From: Physcomitrium patens
Lineage: Eukaryota; Streptophyta; Bryopsida; Funariales; Funariaceae
Length of the DNA stretch: 64,000 nt
Assembly: GCF_000002425.4 (NCBI RefSeq)
Contig: NC_037274.1
Coordinates: 12,448,374 to 12,512,373, forward strand
Direction of reading: 5' to 3'
Part shown: positions 45,370 to 58,696 of the stretch, in pieces
Position numbering within the stretch: position 1 is the stretch's first letter
Layout: every line of letters starts with the position of its first letter
Made by a program: the position numbers and the translations under genes
Notes under the pieces: model-generated
The model's database searches: none
What the model saw: only the letters and a program-made list of their open reading frames with translations
What the model was told of the DNA's origin: nothing

Positions 45370-47620
45370 TCCTTTTGCTAACTTTTAGTAAGAACAGCTT
45401 GGACACATTCCACCCAATTTATAGGAGAATCTTAAGGACCTTGATTTATCTCCTCTATTTTCTTTGGCTTTGGATTTACTGATCCTAATTATTGAAATTG
45501 AACGGAGCATTACATTCCTAATAAGTATGCCTCGGCTCCTTGCAATTCCCACACACTAGTGCATAATCATCACTTGCTTTAGGATTAAAACATTCACTGG
45601 TATAATGATCAATCTATGTGCAATAGAAACAACGAAGTGGTCTTCTTATACCTCCATTAGGCATAGTAGGTATCTCCACTGGTATATATCTACTAGGCTT
45701 GTTCTATGTAGGGTTAGAAAATGATCTTAGTTGTTCCGTTGGTACAAAGGGTACTTAATTCCATGACTCCGATGGAGCATATTGCTGATACCTCTGCTGC
45801 TCCTTACTATAGGTTTGGGAGTTTGATGCAGACCTTTGATTAAAATAAGAACTTTGAAAGTTATTGATCATTCAATTTTGTCGATTAGATCGATTTCCAT
45901 TCCATCCAAACATATTTCACATTTGAACTTGATTGACGTCCCATTGAGTCGATGAGATCATGGTCTGATTATTAAATTGTTGTTATCTTTGTCAATTCCA
46001 ACAATTAGCTATTAAGTGCTTTCATCCGTAAAATGTATATTGACTCATCATTTGTGAGAGTGAAGGGCATTCTGTTACCAAATGACCTTAGTCCATACAA
46101 TTATTGCACCATACATTGGTCCTAGTACATGTAGGCTTGTGTCTCTTCTCCATATCCTTGGTGATATTAACGGCCATTTCTTCTATTTTCTTTGTCAAGT
46201 TCAATAACAAGGTTTCATTAGAATCTTTTGGGGCTGGTATTAATAGTAACTCTGTCGTAGTTAATGCTTGTTGTTGATACAAAAAATATGGAACATATGC
46301 TGTTGTCACATTCAATGGTATAGCTTGCAATGGGATTATATTAACTGGTCCTTGAATATTGGTACTAGAATTGGCCACTATTTCTAATATCCGTGGATAA
46401 CTACCCAGTGATCCGTTCCAAGTCGAATTTTGATAGCTGCTTTGAACTGGAATCATCGTGGCACCCGCAATTAAAAACTGATCATAATGGCATTCCTCTC
46501 AAACTTTGGCTCTATTAAGAGATGCAATTACCGTATTTGGTTGAGTCTCTTTTATAAATATTTTTAGTTTGGCTAGGTGCAATCCATTGATTAATATGGA
46601 TAATACAAAAGCCTTTGGCATTTAGTGATTTGGCCACTTGTAGAGTATATCTACCACACGACCATAGTATGATTCTACTGCCTCTCTTAGATCCATTTTT
46701 TTAGTCATTAATCTTTCTCGAAGTCGATCTTCAAAACCAATTGGGTGAAAATGGATTGAAAATGTATTCTTCAATGCTTCCCATTTGGAAAATTGAGCCA
46801 CTAATTGACGGTTGTACCATTCAAACACCGTGTCCTATATGGTTGTTGGTAACCATCGTAACCAAATATCTTGAGTTCTTCAATTATTGGCTATACATGT
46901 TGTCAAAAATTGAGATAAATATTGATCGGGATCCGTACCCAAAAAACCCCTAAAATTAGGTAATGGAGCCATGTTCATTGTACGATTACTCAAGTCATCC
47001 ATTTGTACTGCTATTGAAACCACTGGACCACCTATTGCCATTGAAGAGAACAATGTTTCACTTAATCTTTTGACAAAATAATTGGTGCCTTTCCCAATTG
47101 ATTCTTGTGAATTTTCAAGTTTCCTCAATTTGTTATTATTGTCCCTTACAAAGTTAGTCGGTTGAATTGGGAGTGAAAACAATGGATTTTGAAATACACT
47201 GAATTGGCTCTTATTGACCCATAATTTATGCCACTCTACTAAATCAGTTTTGAAAAAATTAGAAACTTTTGTTATTGAAAACGTATTCAATGGAGTATCT
47301 AATTCTTCTGTAATTCCTCCACTCACAATTAACGGCCTCAAGAGAAACACTGGTCTATTGACCAAATTTTTTGTGAGTACTCTTAGCAATTTCTCTAACA
47401 GTATATACTTCTGAAATATTTGATGTCGATCAGCTTCTGGGTATACTCGGCTATGTCGACACGTATGCAACCATGGTTTAATCCAACTATGTTGATGATT
47501 CCTTTTTAACTTCCATTCTTACTCATTACGCAACAAATTTCTTGCTTGCAATCTTTCTATTATTTCTTTCGACTATTAAATTCTCTTTACTCTTAAGTTC
47601 TCATTGTTAATAACCATACT
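45370..47620 (-). pseudogene. Family B gag
   Basis: The N-terminal region (47470-46880) is one open piece that ends with LPNFRGFLGTDPDQYLSQF. The capsid piece 46828-46622 has FEWYNRQLVAQFSKWEALKN and SYYGRVVDILYKW. A proline/glutamine-rich region (46456-46088) follows, then zinc knuckles between 46100 and 45500, in which several cysteines are lost or mutated. It aligns throughout with the palindrome gag. Stops occur at about five places. Confidence 0.78.
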
Positions 47621-47706
47621 CTTTCATTATATTCTACTAAATTTGCTTCCTATCTCCCATCTAACTAAATTGGCAGTTAAGTCCTAATACTCAATGCTAT
47701 TGTCTA

Positions 47707-47724
47707 TCCCCAGCAGCGGCACCA
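47707..47724 (-). other. Primer-binding site, tRNA-Asp type
   Basis: Minus strand TGGTGCCGCTGCTGGGGA, three bases inside the 5' LTR. Three transitions separate it from the tRNA-Asp complement. Confidence 0.72.
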
Positions 47725-47727
47725 AAA

Positions 47728-48507
47728 TGTGATTGTCGTTTTATTTATTCTACAATTCTTTTTAGAATAAACTTGTATAGAAAAATTTGAACACATGGAA
47801 AGACTAAGTGCACGAGTTTTACTTATTAGGGTCACACAATTAACTGTATTCCAAACTACTAAAACACTAAGAAATACTACGATGCTTTCTCCCAGTAACA
47901 ATACTCTTTCATCAACTGATAACAATAATGTGCAACTCTGCACTCTCAAAAGACTACTCATAACATAATAATTTCTATCCAATACCAAGAATAACAGACT
48001 TCATTCTAACAATCTAAATTCACATAATTTCTGTAATTACAGACTTTTTTTGTCCAAAATACATACAACTCTCAATAAACAACAATCATAATCCTCCAAT
48101 AATTCTTCATATAATTCAATTACTCAGTGTTCCAATTACATAATCAATAACTCATAAATCAATCTCTGATTTATTCCACAGACTCACTTTTCAATATTCA
48201 AAAACTATCCATTACTTTTCAACAACCAAGGAAAAAAAAAAAAAAAAAAAAAAAAAAAACAAAGAGATAAAGAGACAAAGAGGTAGCACCAAGCTTATCC
48301 CGGCTCATGACTATCACAGTCTGGCACTCCAACAAACTTCTACAACTCCTATATAATTACTTCTAATTTCTAGATTCTAACCGTAATCCTGTAATTAACT
48401 GCTTTTAATAACTAAATCAATCATCCGTCCTCTTGAACTAACTATTCTATGGACTATTAGTCTATTTTACCAATATCTTACAGAAACAAACTAATATCTA
48501 TTCTATA
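47728..48507 (-). repeat. 5' LTR of the 42-48-kb element
   Basis: 780 bp. Matches 42418-43184 over its whole length, the main length difference being the A run (28 bases at 48232-48259 against 23). Confidence 0.9.
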
Positions 48508-48778
48508 TGCAATAAACTTAAGTTTGAATGAGAACAAAGTTGTTACATAGTTTGATAAAATAGTGACAATACTTGGAATTAAGTAGGAGTAGTTTAATAC
48601 AATTAAAGGCAAAGATATTGCCAAATTCACAAAAAGATTGGAGGTAAATTTTTTTGTTGTTGATCATGATAATAGAAAAAAGGTTGAAAAAGTAAGACTT
48701 TTCAAGGTCCATAGATATGTTAATTGACACAAATGTATCAATGACAATTAGATAGAGTAGTATGGTTTCATTCAGTAT

Positions 48779-50320
48779 TATATGATAACACAACTATGTA
48801 GTAAAAATTAAAAATATAGATATTGATATACAAGAACCTAATAGAAAGATGTAATAGAAAAATGAAGATAAATGATAGAATAGTCGTAAAAGATTTAGTC
48901 TTAATACTACTTTTTATAGAAAGAACTTTTATTTACTTAGTAGAAGCATAAATGAGCCAAATCAAAATAAATGAAATAAAAAATTCATATAGACATATTT
49001 AAGAAAGAATTAACAATAGGTTAAAGCAAAATTTACTTCAAATTACTAAAAATTGATATCCAAAGAGGACTAGTTGTCAACCAAGATTGAAATCAAAACT
49101 TTGGGCTTAAAACCATGCCTATATGGCAACTTTAAGGATTTTTTTTGTAAATCAAAGAGTGGAATTTGGAGTAGACTAGAGAAAAGATTTTTAAGCATTA
49201 GTTTCATGTCATTCAAATCAATATTGAAAATTTGAAGAAATTTTAAAGTTAATAATGTTTTTTTAAAGATGAGGGTTTAAGAAATAAAAATATATTTATA
49301 AATTTGAAAGTTTCTTGAGTTTTATAGTATATTTATAGATGAAATTTGGAAAACATATTGATATACTACTTATAAATATTTATACAAATTTTGTGATCAA
49401 TCTAATAATTTAATTGAAATAAATAAAGGTTTTGTGGATTGAGGTCTTAAAAATTAGAATTTAAGAGTTAATGAGTATTTTTAAGATCTTTAGCAATTTT
49501 TCAATTAGATTGAAGTAATTTTTTTTGAATAGATATTAGATTCAATTTTTAACATTTTGATGATATTTAAGAATAATTTAATGGTTTAAGAATAAGATAA
49601 TAGTACTAGAAATTTAATATTAAGGTTGGAATACGACGCCTCTCAATATGTGATTGGATTATCTTGCATTTCTTTCAATTAATAAGTGTAATCAATTTCA
49701 TCTTTCTTATGCTTCTTCTTAACCAAGATATTAAAAAGTGTGCAAATTTTGAATTGATATCAATAATTCAATCATTAATTATTGAGATTTCAATCTGCTA
49801 TAGGATTTGTTAAGAATTTGTTTAAGATTTAGAATTTAATTAGGATTTGACCTAAGGTTTGATTAAGGTTTAATTAGGATTTTAATTAAAATTTGATTTA
49901 GATTTTGATTAAGATTTATTATGATTTGAATTAAGATGAAATTAGGATTTAATTAGAATTTATTTAGAATTTTTATTTTTAATATTTTTTACTATTTTTT
50001 ATTATTTTATTATTATTTTATTATTTTTTATTTTTAATATTTATTTAAAATTATTATTATTTCTTTAATTTTTAATTTTTAATTTTTTTTGAAAAAATTA
50101 TCATTTTTCTTTGAAGTTAATTTAAGACTTCTTTGTATTTCTTTTATAACTTCTTTTAAACTTATGTTAAATTCATCAAAGTTTGATTAGCATTATTAAA
50201 TTTTATATAAAATTTATTTGATATTCTATTATATTTAGTAGGATTGTTGCTACATTTCTACTTATCTTCCATAGCTAGGTGTTCGGTACATTCTCAAGCA
50301 AGAACATACATAATACAACA
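48779..50320 (-). repeat. Family C repeat, copy 2 (inverted)
   Basis: Reverse-oriented relative of copies 1, 3 and 4. The outer end, read on the minus strand, is TGTTGTATTATGTATG followed by a CTTGCTTGAGAATG block shared with copy 3 and with the insertion end at 35628. A minisatellite of AGGATTT(A/G)-type units lies at about 49815-49960. Together with copy 3 it forms a large imperfect inverted repeat around a 106-bp spacer (50321-50426). No coding content. Confidence 0.7.
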
Positions 50321-50426
50321 CTAGTCCAGCTAATGTTGGATGGTAGAAAAGTATTTCTTATGTCTTGTCATTGTTTTATTATAGTGAGTTGATGGTTTAT
50401 CTTGTAAAAAATAGATATCAAGCCAT

Positions 50427-52140
50427 TGTCATAATACGTGAAGTCTTGCTTGAGAATGCTCTAGGCACCTAGCTGTGGAAGGTAGAATGGAAATTGTAAT
50501 AACAAAATTCTAACTATAATAGAATACTAAATAAAATCTAATTAGACCATAATAATGTTAAGCAAGCTTAGATCAAATTCAAAAAAATCTCAAAGAAATT
50601 TCAAAGAAACAATAAGAAATCTTAAAGAAATATTAGAATGATCACAAATATATCTCAAATACATCTCAATTCAATCTTAATTTAATCCTAGTTAAAATTT
50701 TATTGGACTTCATTCAAACTTTAGGCCGATAACTAACCAAATCTTAAATCCTAAACAAATCCTAAATCTTAAATCAAACCCTAACCAAATCCTAAATCCT
50801 AAATTAAATCCTAACCAACTTTAAACCAAATCCTAACTAAATCCTAAATCCTAAACCAAATCCTAATCCTAAATCAAATCCTAACCAATTCTAAACCAAA
50901 TCCTAAATCCTAAACCAAATCCTAACCAAATCCTAACCCTAAATCAAACCCTAATCAAATCCTAATCCTAAATCAAATCCTAATTAAACCTTAAATCTTA
51001 AACCAAATCCTAATCCTAAATCAAATCTTAACCAAACTCTAACTCTAAATCAAATCCTAACCAAATCCTAACCCTAAATCAAATCCTAACTAAATCCTAA
51101 TCCTAAATCAAATCCTAATAATTCCTACAAAAAATTTATACCTCAATTACTAATGAATGAGTTGTTGATCTTAATTCAAAATTTGCATGATTTTTAACAA
51201 TTAAGTTGATAATAAGCTCAAAAAAATTTGAAAATGATCGGAATTACCAAATAGACGATAGCCTCAAAAATGTGCTTGGATATTGATCGGCCTCCTTCTC
51301 TGACCTTGATGCCAATCTTCCAAAGCCAATATCTCTCTTTTTCACTATTTGATTGATCTCAAAATTCTCATACACATAAAAAAACAAGTCTAATATTTTT
51401 TCACATAAATTTTACTTCAATCCAACTAGTAGATTGCAAGAAATCTTAATAATCCTCACTAGACCTAAAATTCTACTTTTTGAAACCTTGACCTACTTAA
51501 ACCTCAATAACCTTCAATTCAACCATTAGATCGAACTTAGATTTATAACACATATTAAGCACAACTATAAACATTAACCTATAAAATTCTACCTATAGAT
51601 CTATTGCAAAATTCTTGAAATCACTAGAAACATCAACCCTATTTTATTTCACAAAATCCAAGTCATCCAAAAACAATCTTGACTTTGTAAAGCTCTTACA
51701 AAGTCATAACATTTTCAAATCATCTAAAATCAATGCTCATAGAAATCTTATCTAGTTTGCTATCAAATCCCACTCTCCAATCTGCAAAAGAACCCTAGAG
51801 TCATCGTCGAGACTCAATTTTGTGCCTCAAGGTCTGATTTCGACCCTTGTTCATACCTGGCCCTCTTCAGGTATCAATATCTAGTTTTTCTAAGTAAATT
51901 TTGTTAGAATTTACTCTTAACTTCCTTCTAAAGATGCCTATATCATTTATTTTTTTAAGTTTCTTTGTTTTGCCTTATTTATGGTCCTACAAAATAAGTA
52001 GAAGTCACCTGTCTAAAAAGGCAGCATTGGTAGCTTTTAGTTTTACTACCCTTTTGACTATTAACTATATTTCTAAGATAATTTGCTCTAATAATTTGAA
52101 CTAAGATCTCCTACATTATAATAATTTCCACACTCTTTCA
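50427..52140 (+). repeat. Family C repeat, copy 3
   Basis: Starts TGTCATAATACGTGAAG, and carries the best minisatellite of the family (50730-51120). Its downstream part (51740-51900) matches copy 1 at 6400-6530 and copy 4 at 53870-53990. TG-initiated ends and promoter-free, non-coding content suggest an LTR or a non-autonomous element; I cannot assign an internal region. Confidence 0.7.
50730..51120 (+). repeat. CCTAAATC/CCTAACC minisatellite
   Basis: About 30 degenerate units of 11-14 bp alternating AAATCCTAACC, AAATCCTAATC and AACCCTAAATC. The unit overlaps the plant telomere heptamer CCCTAAA in places but is not in register and is interspersed, so this is an element-internal minisatellite. 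Confidence 0.8.
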
Positions 52141-52699
52141 CCTATTAGTCGTATTACATCACCACACTATAACTTTGATAGTAATGGCAAGGAGTATAAA
52201 AAGATTTGGCATAGTAAGGATTAATGCCAATGGTGAAACCAAGGAATTAAATTGGTTGAGTGTATAAGTTGTGAGTGGCTCATTATAAGAAGAAGGTGAT
52301 GGAATTGAAGTAGAAAAGCAACTTATGCTTATTTTTTGGATTATTGTATTTGCTACAACTTGAATTGCATCCTTGTTTTGAAGGATGATGAAGAAATAAT
52401 TTACGAAGAAGGCACAAAGTTTGTCATTATAATTGTTATTTGAGATAAAAATTTAATAAGAAGGTGTACTTGCAGACTTGATGGATCAATATGAATCAGC
52501 TTGTCATTGTTTATAGTCAATTTATACATAGATATGGCAAACTAGAAATTATTATTAAAGAAAAGAATTTTCTTGTTCTACAAAGTTGTAACATCTATTT
52601 TTACAAGTAATGGAATATTGAAGAGAAGAAAGAACTTATGTATAAGAGAAGAAAAATCCATAATGATGTAGTCAATTATAAATTGTTGGGAGCTAATGA
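52141..52699. other. AT-rich stretch without recognisable gene
   Basis: No motif or long frame supported on either strand. Confidence 0.4.
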
Positions 52700-54250
52700 T
52701 GGTGGATAGTTATTAAGGATTATTTAGAATTGGCTAGTTTAGTCTAAATAATCCTTAACAACTCTGATGAAATGCTAATCAAGTCAAAAGAAATTTAAAA
52801 GAAGTTAAAAAATAAATAAATAAATAAATAAATAAAGAAGTCATGAATTAAACTTGATAAAAAATAATAAAAATCTTTAAAAATTACAAAATTAAAAACT
52901 TTTAAAAAAATAATAATAAATTCTTTAAAATATTAAAAATAAAAATTCTAAATAGATCTTAAGTAAATCTTAGGTAAATCTTTGTCAAATCCTAATTAAA
53001 TCCTAATTAAATCTTAATCAATTCTAAATCCTAAAAAAACCCAAATAAAATCCTAATAAATTCTAATCAAATCCTAGATCAAATCCTAAATCAAATCTTA
53101 ATCAAATCCTAATCAAATCTTAAATCCTAACTAAATCCTATGTAAATTCTAAAAAAATTCTAATAAAATCACAAGTATGCCAATCCTAATCAGATCCTAA
53201 ACCAATCCTAAATCTTAAACAAACTCTTAATAAATCCAATAGCAAATTGAAATCTCAATAATTAATAATTGAATCTTTGATTTTGAATTTAAATTTATAT
53301 AATTTTCAATAACTAAATTACCAATAAGCACAAATAATTTGAAGAAGATTGAACATACTAAATAGAAAATACTTCCTAAAAACTCTTTGGATGTTAGTTG
53401 GCCTTCTTCTCCAACCTTGGTACTAAAATTTTAGTGCCAAAATCTATTAATTTCACCATTCAATAGGTCTCAAAATTTTCAAAATTGTTAAAAATCAAGT
53501 TAATTACTTGTATAAAAAAAATTATTTCAATCCGACTAGCAAATTGATAAATATATTTGAAATCCTCACTAGTCCTTTAAATTCCAAATCTTAAGACCTT
53601 AATATATTTGAGCTTCAATAAACTTTGAATAAAAAATTAGATTAATATCAAATTTTATAAATAAAATAAATATAATAATTATCATTCAATCATAAAATTT
53701 TATCTATAGATTTCTTACAAATTTCACACAATTGTCTAAAATACTCACTCTTTGAATTTTTCAAAATCCAAAGTTACTTGAAAACAATTGAAACTTTGCA
53801 ATGCCTTTACAAAGTTGTTACACACTCAAATAACTTGAAATCAACACTTGAAGAATTTTTCTCTTGTCTACCTTCAAATTCTATTCTTAATCAACCAAAG
53901 AAGCTTCATATTATTGTAAGTGCGTAATTTTGTACCTTAAAGTTTGATTTCAAACTTGTTTCACAACTAGTCATCTTTAGGTATCAATTCTTCATATTAT
54001 ATGATAATTTTTATTAGAACCTATTCTTAATTTTTTCTTAAATATATCTATATCAATTACTTATTTTATTGATTTTGATTTAGCTCATTTAAGCTTCTAT
54101 AAAGTAAATAAAAATCTCTTCTATAAAAAAGCAACATTGAGATAAAAAAAATTATAATCTTTTTATTATTTATTCTATTTTTTATTATATTTTTATACTA
54201 GGTTCTTCTATTATAATTTTTTATTTTTATTTTTCATCATATAGATGTGT
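52700..54250 (+). repeat. Family C repeat, copy 4
   Basis: Same orientation and order as copies 1 and 3: an AT-rich segment with an (AAAT)n run at about 52808-52836, the TCCTAAT minisatellite at 52950-53230, then the shared downstream block ending ATCATATAGATGTGTTATGA. More diverged than copy 3. Confidence 0.65.
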
Positions 54251-54259
54251 TATGAGATA

Positions 54260-56680
54260 AAAACAATGTAAAATAAAAATTGAGACTCGGATTGATGTTA
54301 TTGTCTTCTTCTTTATAGTTAGATAAGCTAAGGTTTTTGGAATTAATATTGTTTGAAGATAATATGGCTATTTTAAGGGATCCATGTGTATGATCAATAT
54401 TGCTTTAATGAGGTGCTTTTAGAAGATGCAGATTGATATTATAATCTGCATTGTATTAAAGTTGTATTAGTAGTATCAATTAGCAGTAGGACTTAATTTA
54501 AGTTACAAAGGTGATTATTGTGACTTTCTAATATTACCTTATTAAATAGTGGTTCTATGCCAATCAAGAATATATATGGTTTGATATATTATATTAAATG
54601 AATTCGATACAAGTATCATTAGATGGCAACATAGTTGTTGATGCTACAAAAGCTTGGACAATAAAAATAAATTAGATGGTTAAATATATTATGATGTTTA
54701 AACTAAAAGAAAGTAATAAAATGCCTTACTTAGATATTAAGAAGCATAGTGATTTTTTCTACAAATGTAGCATCAAATATTTGGTGGTAGAAAGAATCAT
54801 CTTTGAGAACTTAATATTAGAACTTGGAGGTATTGGTTAAATCTTAGCAAAGCATGTTCCTAGATAAGATAGATATGAGCAATCAGCTTTATATTACAAA
54901 TGTATTATTGAAATTTGTATCAGATGACATGAATATGACAATAAAGTCCATACCATATACATTGCATAGCAAGTTTTGGATTGATACACATACTATTGGA
55001 TTGTTTGGTATCTTTGTAAATTGTACAAAATATGTTTAGTTGTAATATGGCCTTGAATGGTATTAGCATTGATTGATTGGTAATATGAATCCATTCAATC
55101 TTTAGTAATATATTTTTTATATACTTGATCATTTTTTGCAACCTCTCTTCTATGGAATTAGAATCCTTTTTCATATCATTTTATTTTTAATAACCAATCC
55201 ATATTTTTTTTTTAATTTATAAGTCATATTGTAAAGTTGTAGTAGAATAGTATCTTTACTAACTTTAGTTTGAGTTTGTTCCTTTCGCTAAGTAAGAAAA
55301 CTTTTACTCTCCTATTATCTCAAATGATTATTAAATTATTGCCCTAATTTTAGTTGAGCTTCACCTCAATCAACTAGGAACAATCTAGTAGCATACTATA
55401 TACCTCATTAACTCATTTTTTTTAGTCATGGTTATAGTGTTTAAATAAAAAATATCATGTATATGAATTTTTATATTCCAAATCATCTCAACTAATTCTA
55501 TCACAATCAAGTTGGTAATCTTCAATGTGTAAGAAGAATATTATTGATTCTTTAATTTTAATTTTATCCCTTCTTCTTTTATGATTAGATTAACATCCAA
55601 CTTACCATCTAATAGCACATTGTCAAAAGTCTTGTTGTCTATTTATACCAATAATACTACTAGTTCTCATTAGACATTTATTGCAAAGCTTGATATATTT
55701 TTTTTCAAGTAACTAGACTTAAGCTCCATAATTAACTTTGGATTCAAATCCAAAATTTTAAATCTTTTTAATTTTATAAATATATAGATCTTAAAAAATT
55801 TATAATGTTTGAAGTTATTTGCATCACTTATCCAAACGAGGTAGTAATAAAACTATTCGATATCTACCAATCTATTATTATTACAAATTTCTTTTTTTTT
55901 TCTTCACCTAAATTCTTTTCTAGAGATTACTTTTCTATTAGAAAGTCTACTTTGTTAGTATAGTCTAAAGCTTCTTAGTCAAAAAACCTTGTTTAGTCAT
56001 TTTCTATAAAAAAAAAATTAGATGTATTTCAATCCAAGAAAATTGCCCAATTCTAAGTCTCTTCTTCAACTTTTTATTCTTCTATTTTTTTAGTTGAATC
56101 TCTTTGAAGACTTCGACCATTGAATTTCTAATTTACTCTTCTTTCTCCTAATCTATTTTAATATGGACTTTAAAAGATTTTTATACTTTTCCTACTTTAT
56201 TGATAGAATCAATCCATTTTTTTTTGTTATGCACAAGTCATATAAGCTATATCTACCTCATTATCAAATACACTCATCCATTCAATCTCTATATTATTAA
56301 TTTAGAAATCTATTTTTTTATTCTTTTATTTTATATTTGTCATAAATTATTTTTACAAAATTTTTTTTAGACAATTTTAATATCTATGTTTTAATTTGTG
56401 ACATAAAAAAATACTCTTTGACTATAGATTTTAGCTAAATCCACTTTGTTAACTTATATATCTTCTTAAATTAGATTATATTAGATATCTATGGTTTTGA
56501 TTACTTTGTTTTACTATTGGATGAGGTTATATGAACACCTCATTCATAATTATTGCTTATTCTTCTTCTTTCTTCTTATAGAAGCTCTTTGGAATATTAG
56601 AATAGAATCAATAGTATTCATCATTATGTCTAGACTTCTTGTACATACTATAATATATTTTATATATCTTGTGTATACTA
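54260..56680. other. AT-rich stretch without recognisable gene
   Basis: Short frames only. I find no motif that survives scrutiny. Composition matches the decayed elements, so it is probably old transposon sequence. Confidence 0.4.
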
Positions 56681-56689
56681 ATCTGTTTT

Positions 56690-57400
56690 TTTGGCTATAG
56701 CTTTAGTTTTACTAAAGAATTTATTCTTTTGAATTTCACTTTTGGTCGGCTTTCTACTAGCGTTGGTATAATTCTCCTCACATTGTAATATAATATTGAC
56801 TAGTTTAGTCATCTTCTTTATTGATGCTATATTGGTTGTGAATTTAATGTATTTAAGTTATTCGGCTTAAAAATTGATTATTTAGAAATCTTCTCTGAGA
56901 TTTGAGTAAAGATATTTAATCAACATTATGAACTGGTCATAATAATCTTGGATCCTTTTTTTTTTTTTTTCCTACTTGAAAGATTATAGTTTATAATAGA
57001 TAGCCTCATTTGTGATTTTGTTCTTGTAACTTCTTCTAAAAATAATCTTTATGTCTTTTTAAGAATAGTAGAGATGATTCTTTAGGAAATTTTTATACCA
57101 TGCTCTTATCTTATCTATTATTGTTATGCCAAATAGATTAATAATTATTTATTCATTCACCTTTTAATTATTTTACACATTTCTTTTAAAGACTTTAGAA
57201 TTTAAGATTGAATAATATTTGGATTGTACCAAGTCAATGAAGCAGTCCAAATATTTTGAAAAAGTTCTTAATATAATTATCTAGTAGTCATTGTCATATA
57301 TTAATGGCAATTTTAGAATTACTTTGCAACAAACAAGAGCCATTATAAAATATGGGCTCGAAACTTTTTCACAAATGTTGTGTACTAAATAAGCCTGTTT
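56690..57400 (-). pseudogene. Possible retrotransposon gag relic
   Basis: Minus-strand translation gives KIRAWYKNFLKN (about 57115-57080), a possible Trp-containing capsid helix; QDYYDQFIML near 56955-56925; and LVNIILQCEENYTN near 56800-56760, in order but with several frameshifts. The spacing resembles Ty3 gag capsid domains. The evidence is weak, and no zinc knuckle or pol follows. Confidence 0.3.
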
Positions 57401-58662
57401 TAAGCCTTCGACCTTATTATACATTGAGTATACGCTTATTAAAAGTGATTATTTTTTCTATCAATAAATTCAAAAGAACTTATTTAGAAATGGCTCTATT
57501 AAATTATTTTTGGTAAATTAAATTTCTTTAATAGTTAATAGATTGGTATTTTTTTAAATGTTGATAATTTGATTCCAAATATTTTTGTCTAAATATCAAT
57601 TTAGTTAAATCTAAGTCTCTTGAATATAAAAACTCACTTCTAGATTCTTGCAAAATAAATAACATTTGTTATTGGCCAAAATATATAAAGAATTTTTAAA
57701 ATTATATCTCTTAATAATAATGAATTCATCTATATTGGATATATCAAGCAAATCCAAATTATGAAGACTTTTAATGACTAAGGATAAGATAAGCATCAAT
57801 TTTGTGCAAAAAGCCGTGACTTATTGAACTTTAATCTTATATATTATAAATAACTTAATAATACTTTACTTATAATATTTATTATTAAATTGGAAAGTTA
57901 GCTACTCTTGCCAAAAAATAACTTTAGAAAAAAAATCCTTGAAAAGTGGTTTGATCTCTTGCTTACAAACTTCAATCTTAAGTAGAGAAAAATCTTATTG
58001 AAGACTTAACCAAAAAAATATGTTACTTTTATTTGATCAATATAGCATCTCATCATTGTAATAATTAGATGGCTCTTTAAATTTTCTATGGTTCTTGTTA
58101 CATCTTATATATATTGCCTTCATAATGCCTTCTATACAATGATTTATTATTTTTTTAAATGTTCCATTATGTGTATTATTTAGGATTATATCTAATCAAT
58201 CTTGCATAAGTTGTTAGGGCATCAACATGCCATAGACTCCCATAGCCAACTTAATTAGGAGCAATGTCTATTTAAAAAAAACTTCTTCATTAGCTATACT
58301 AAATATTAAAACTTTGTTGACTACTCTATAGCTTAGACACTTAGTTGTGTTGGCCTACTAGGCTTGAAACTTCCTACAATAATATTTATTGGAATACAAC
58401 CCACCTTCACCAAATGTTATAGAAATCACTTCTAAATCATAGTTGTTTTGCCTTTGCTTAAGTTCTTCTCAACTCAAAATATAGTTTCCACTAGCATGTT
58501 TTATTTTTCTTTATATTTAATAGACCCTAGAACTCTTTGGCCTATGATAATTGTGGTGATGCTTAAATACATTGAAACTTCCTTCCACCTCCTTCTTGCT
58601 TGCTAGTTTGATTAGTTACTTATTATTTATTGATTATTTTTTTATGTTCTTTCTTACTTAAC

Positions 58663-58696
<34 letters not shown>

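Larger units (their letters stand above)
42418..48507 (-). mobile_element. Complete, internally deleted family B element with TGCAA target duplication
   Basis: Minus-strand element with LTRs 47728-48507 (5') and 42418-43184 (3'), flanked on both sides by TGCAA (42413-42417 and 48508-48512). Between them lie a tRNA-Asp primer-binding site, gag, protease, the N-terminal part of RT, and directly after it an acidic C-terminal tail. The RT core, RNase H and integrase are deleted at about 43640. The LTRs differ by roughly 5%, almost only transitions. It integrated as a unit, so integrase must have come from elsewhere or the deletion occurred later. Confidence 0.93.

Noticed and set aside
50730-51120. 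Interstitial telomere array
   Set aside because: CCCTAAA heptamers appear only sporadically within longer, variable units that recur in other family C copies.
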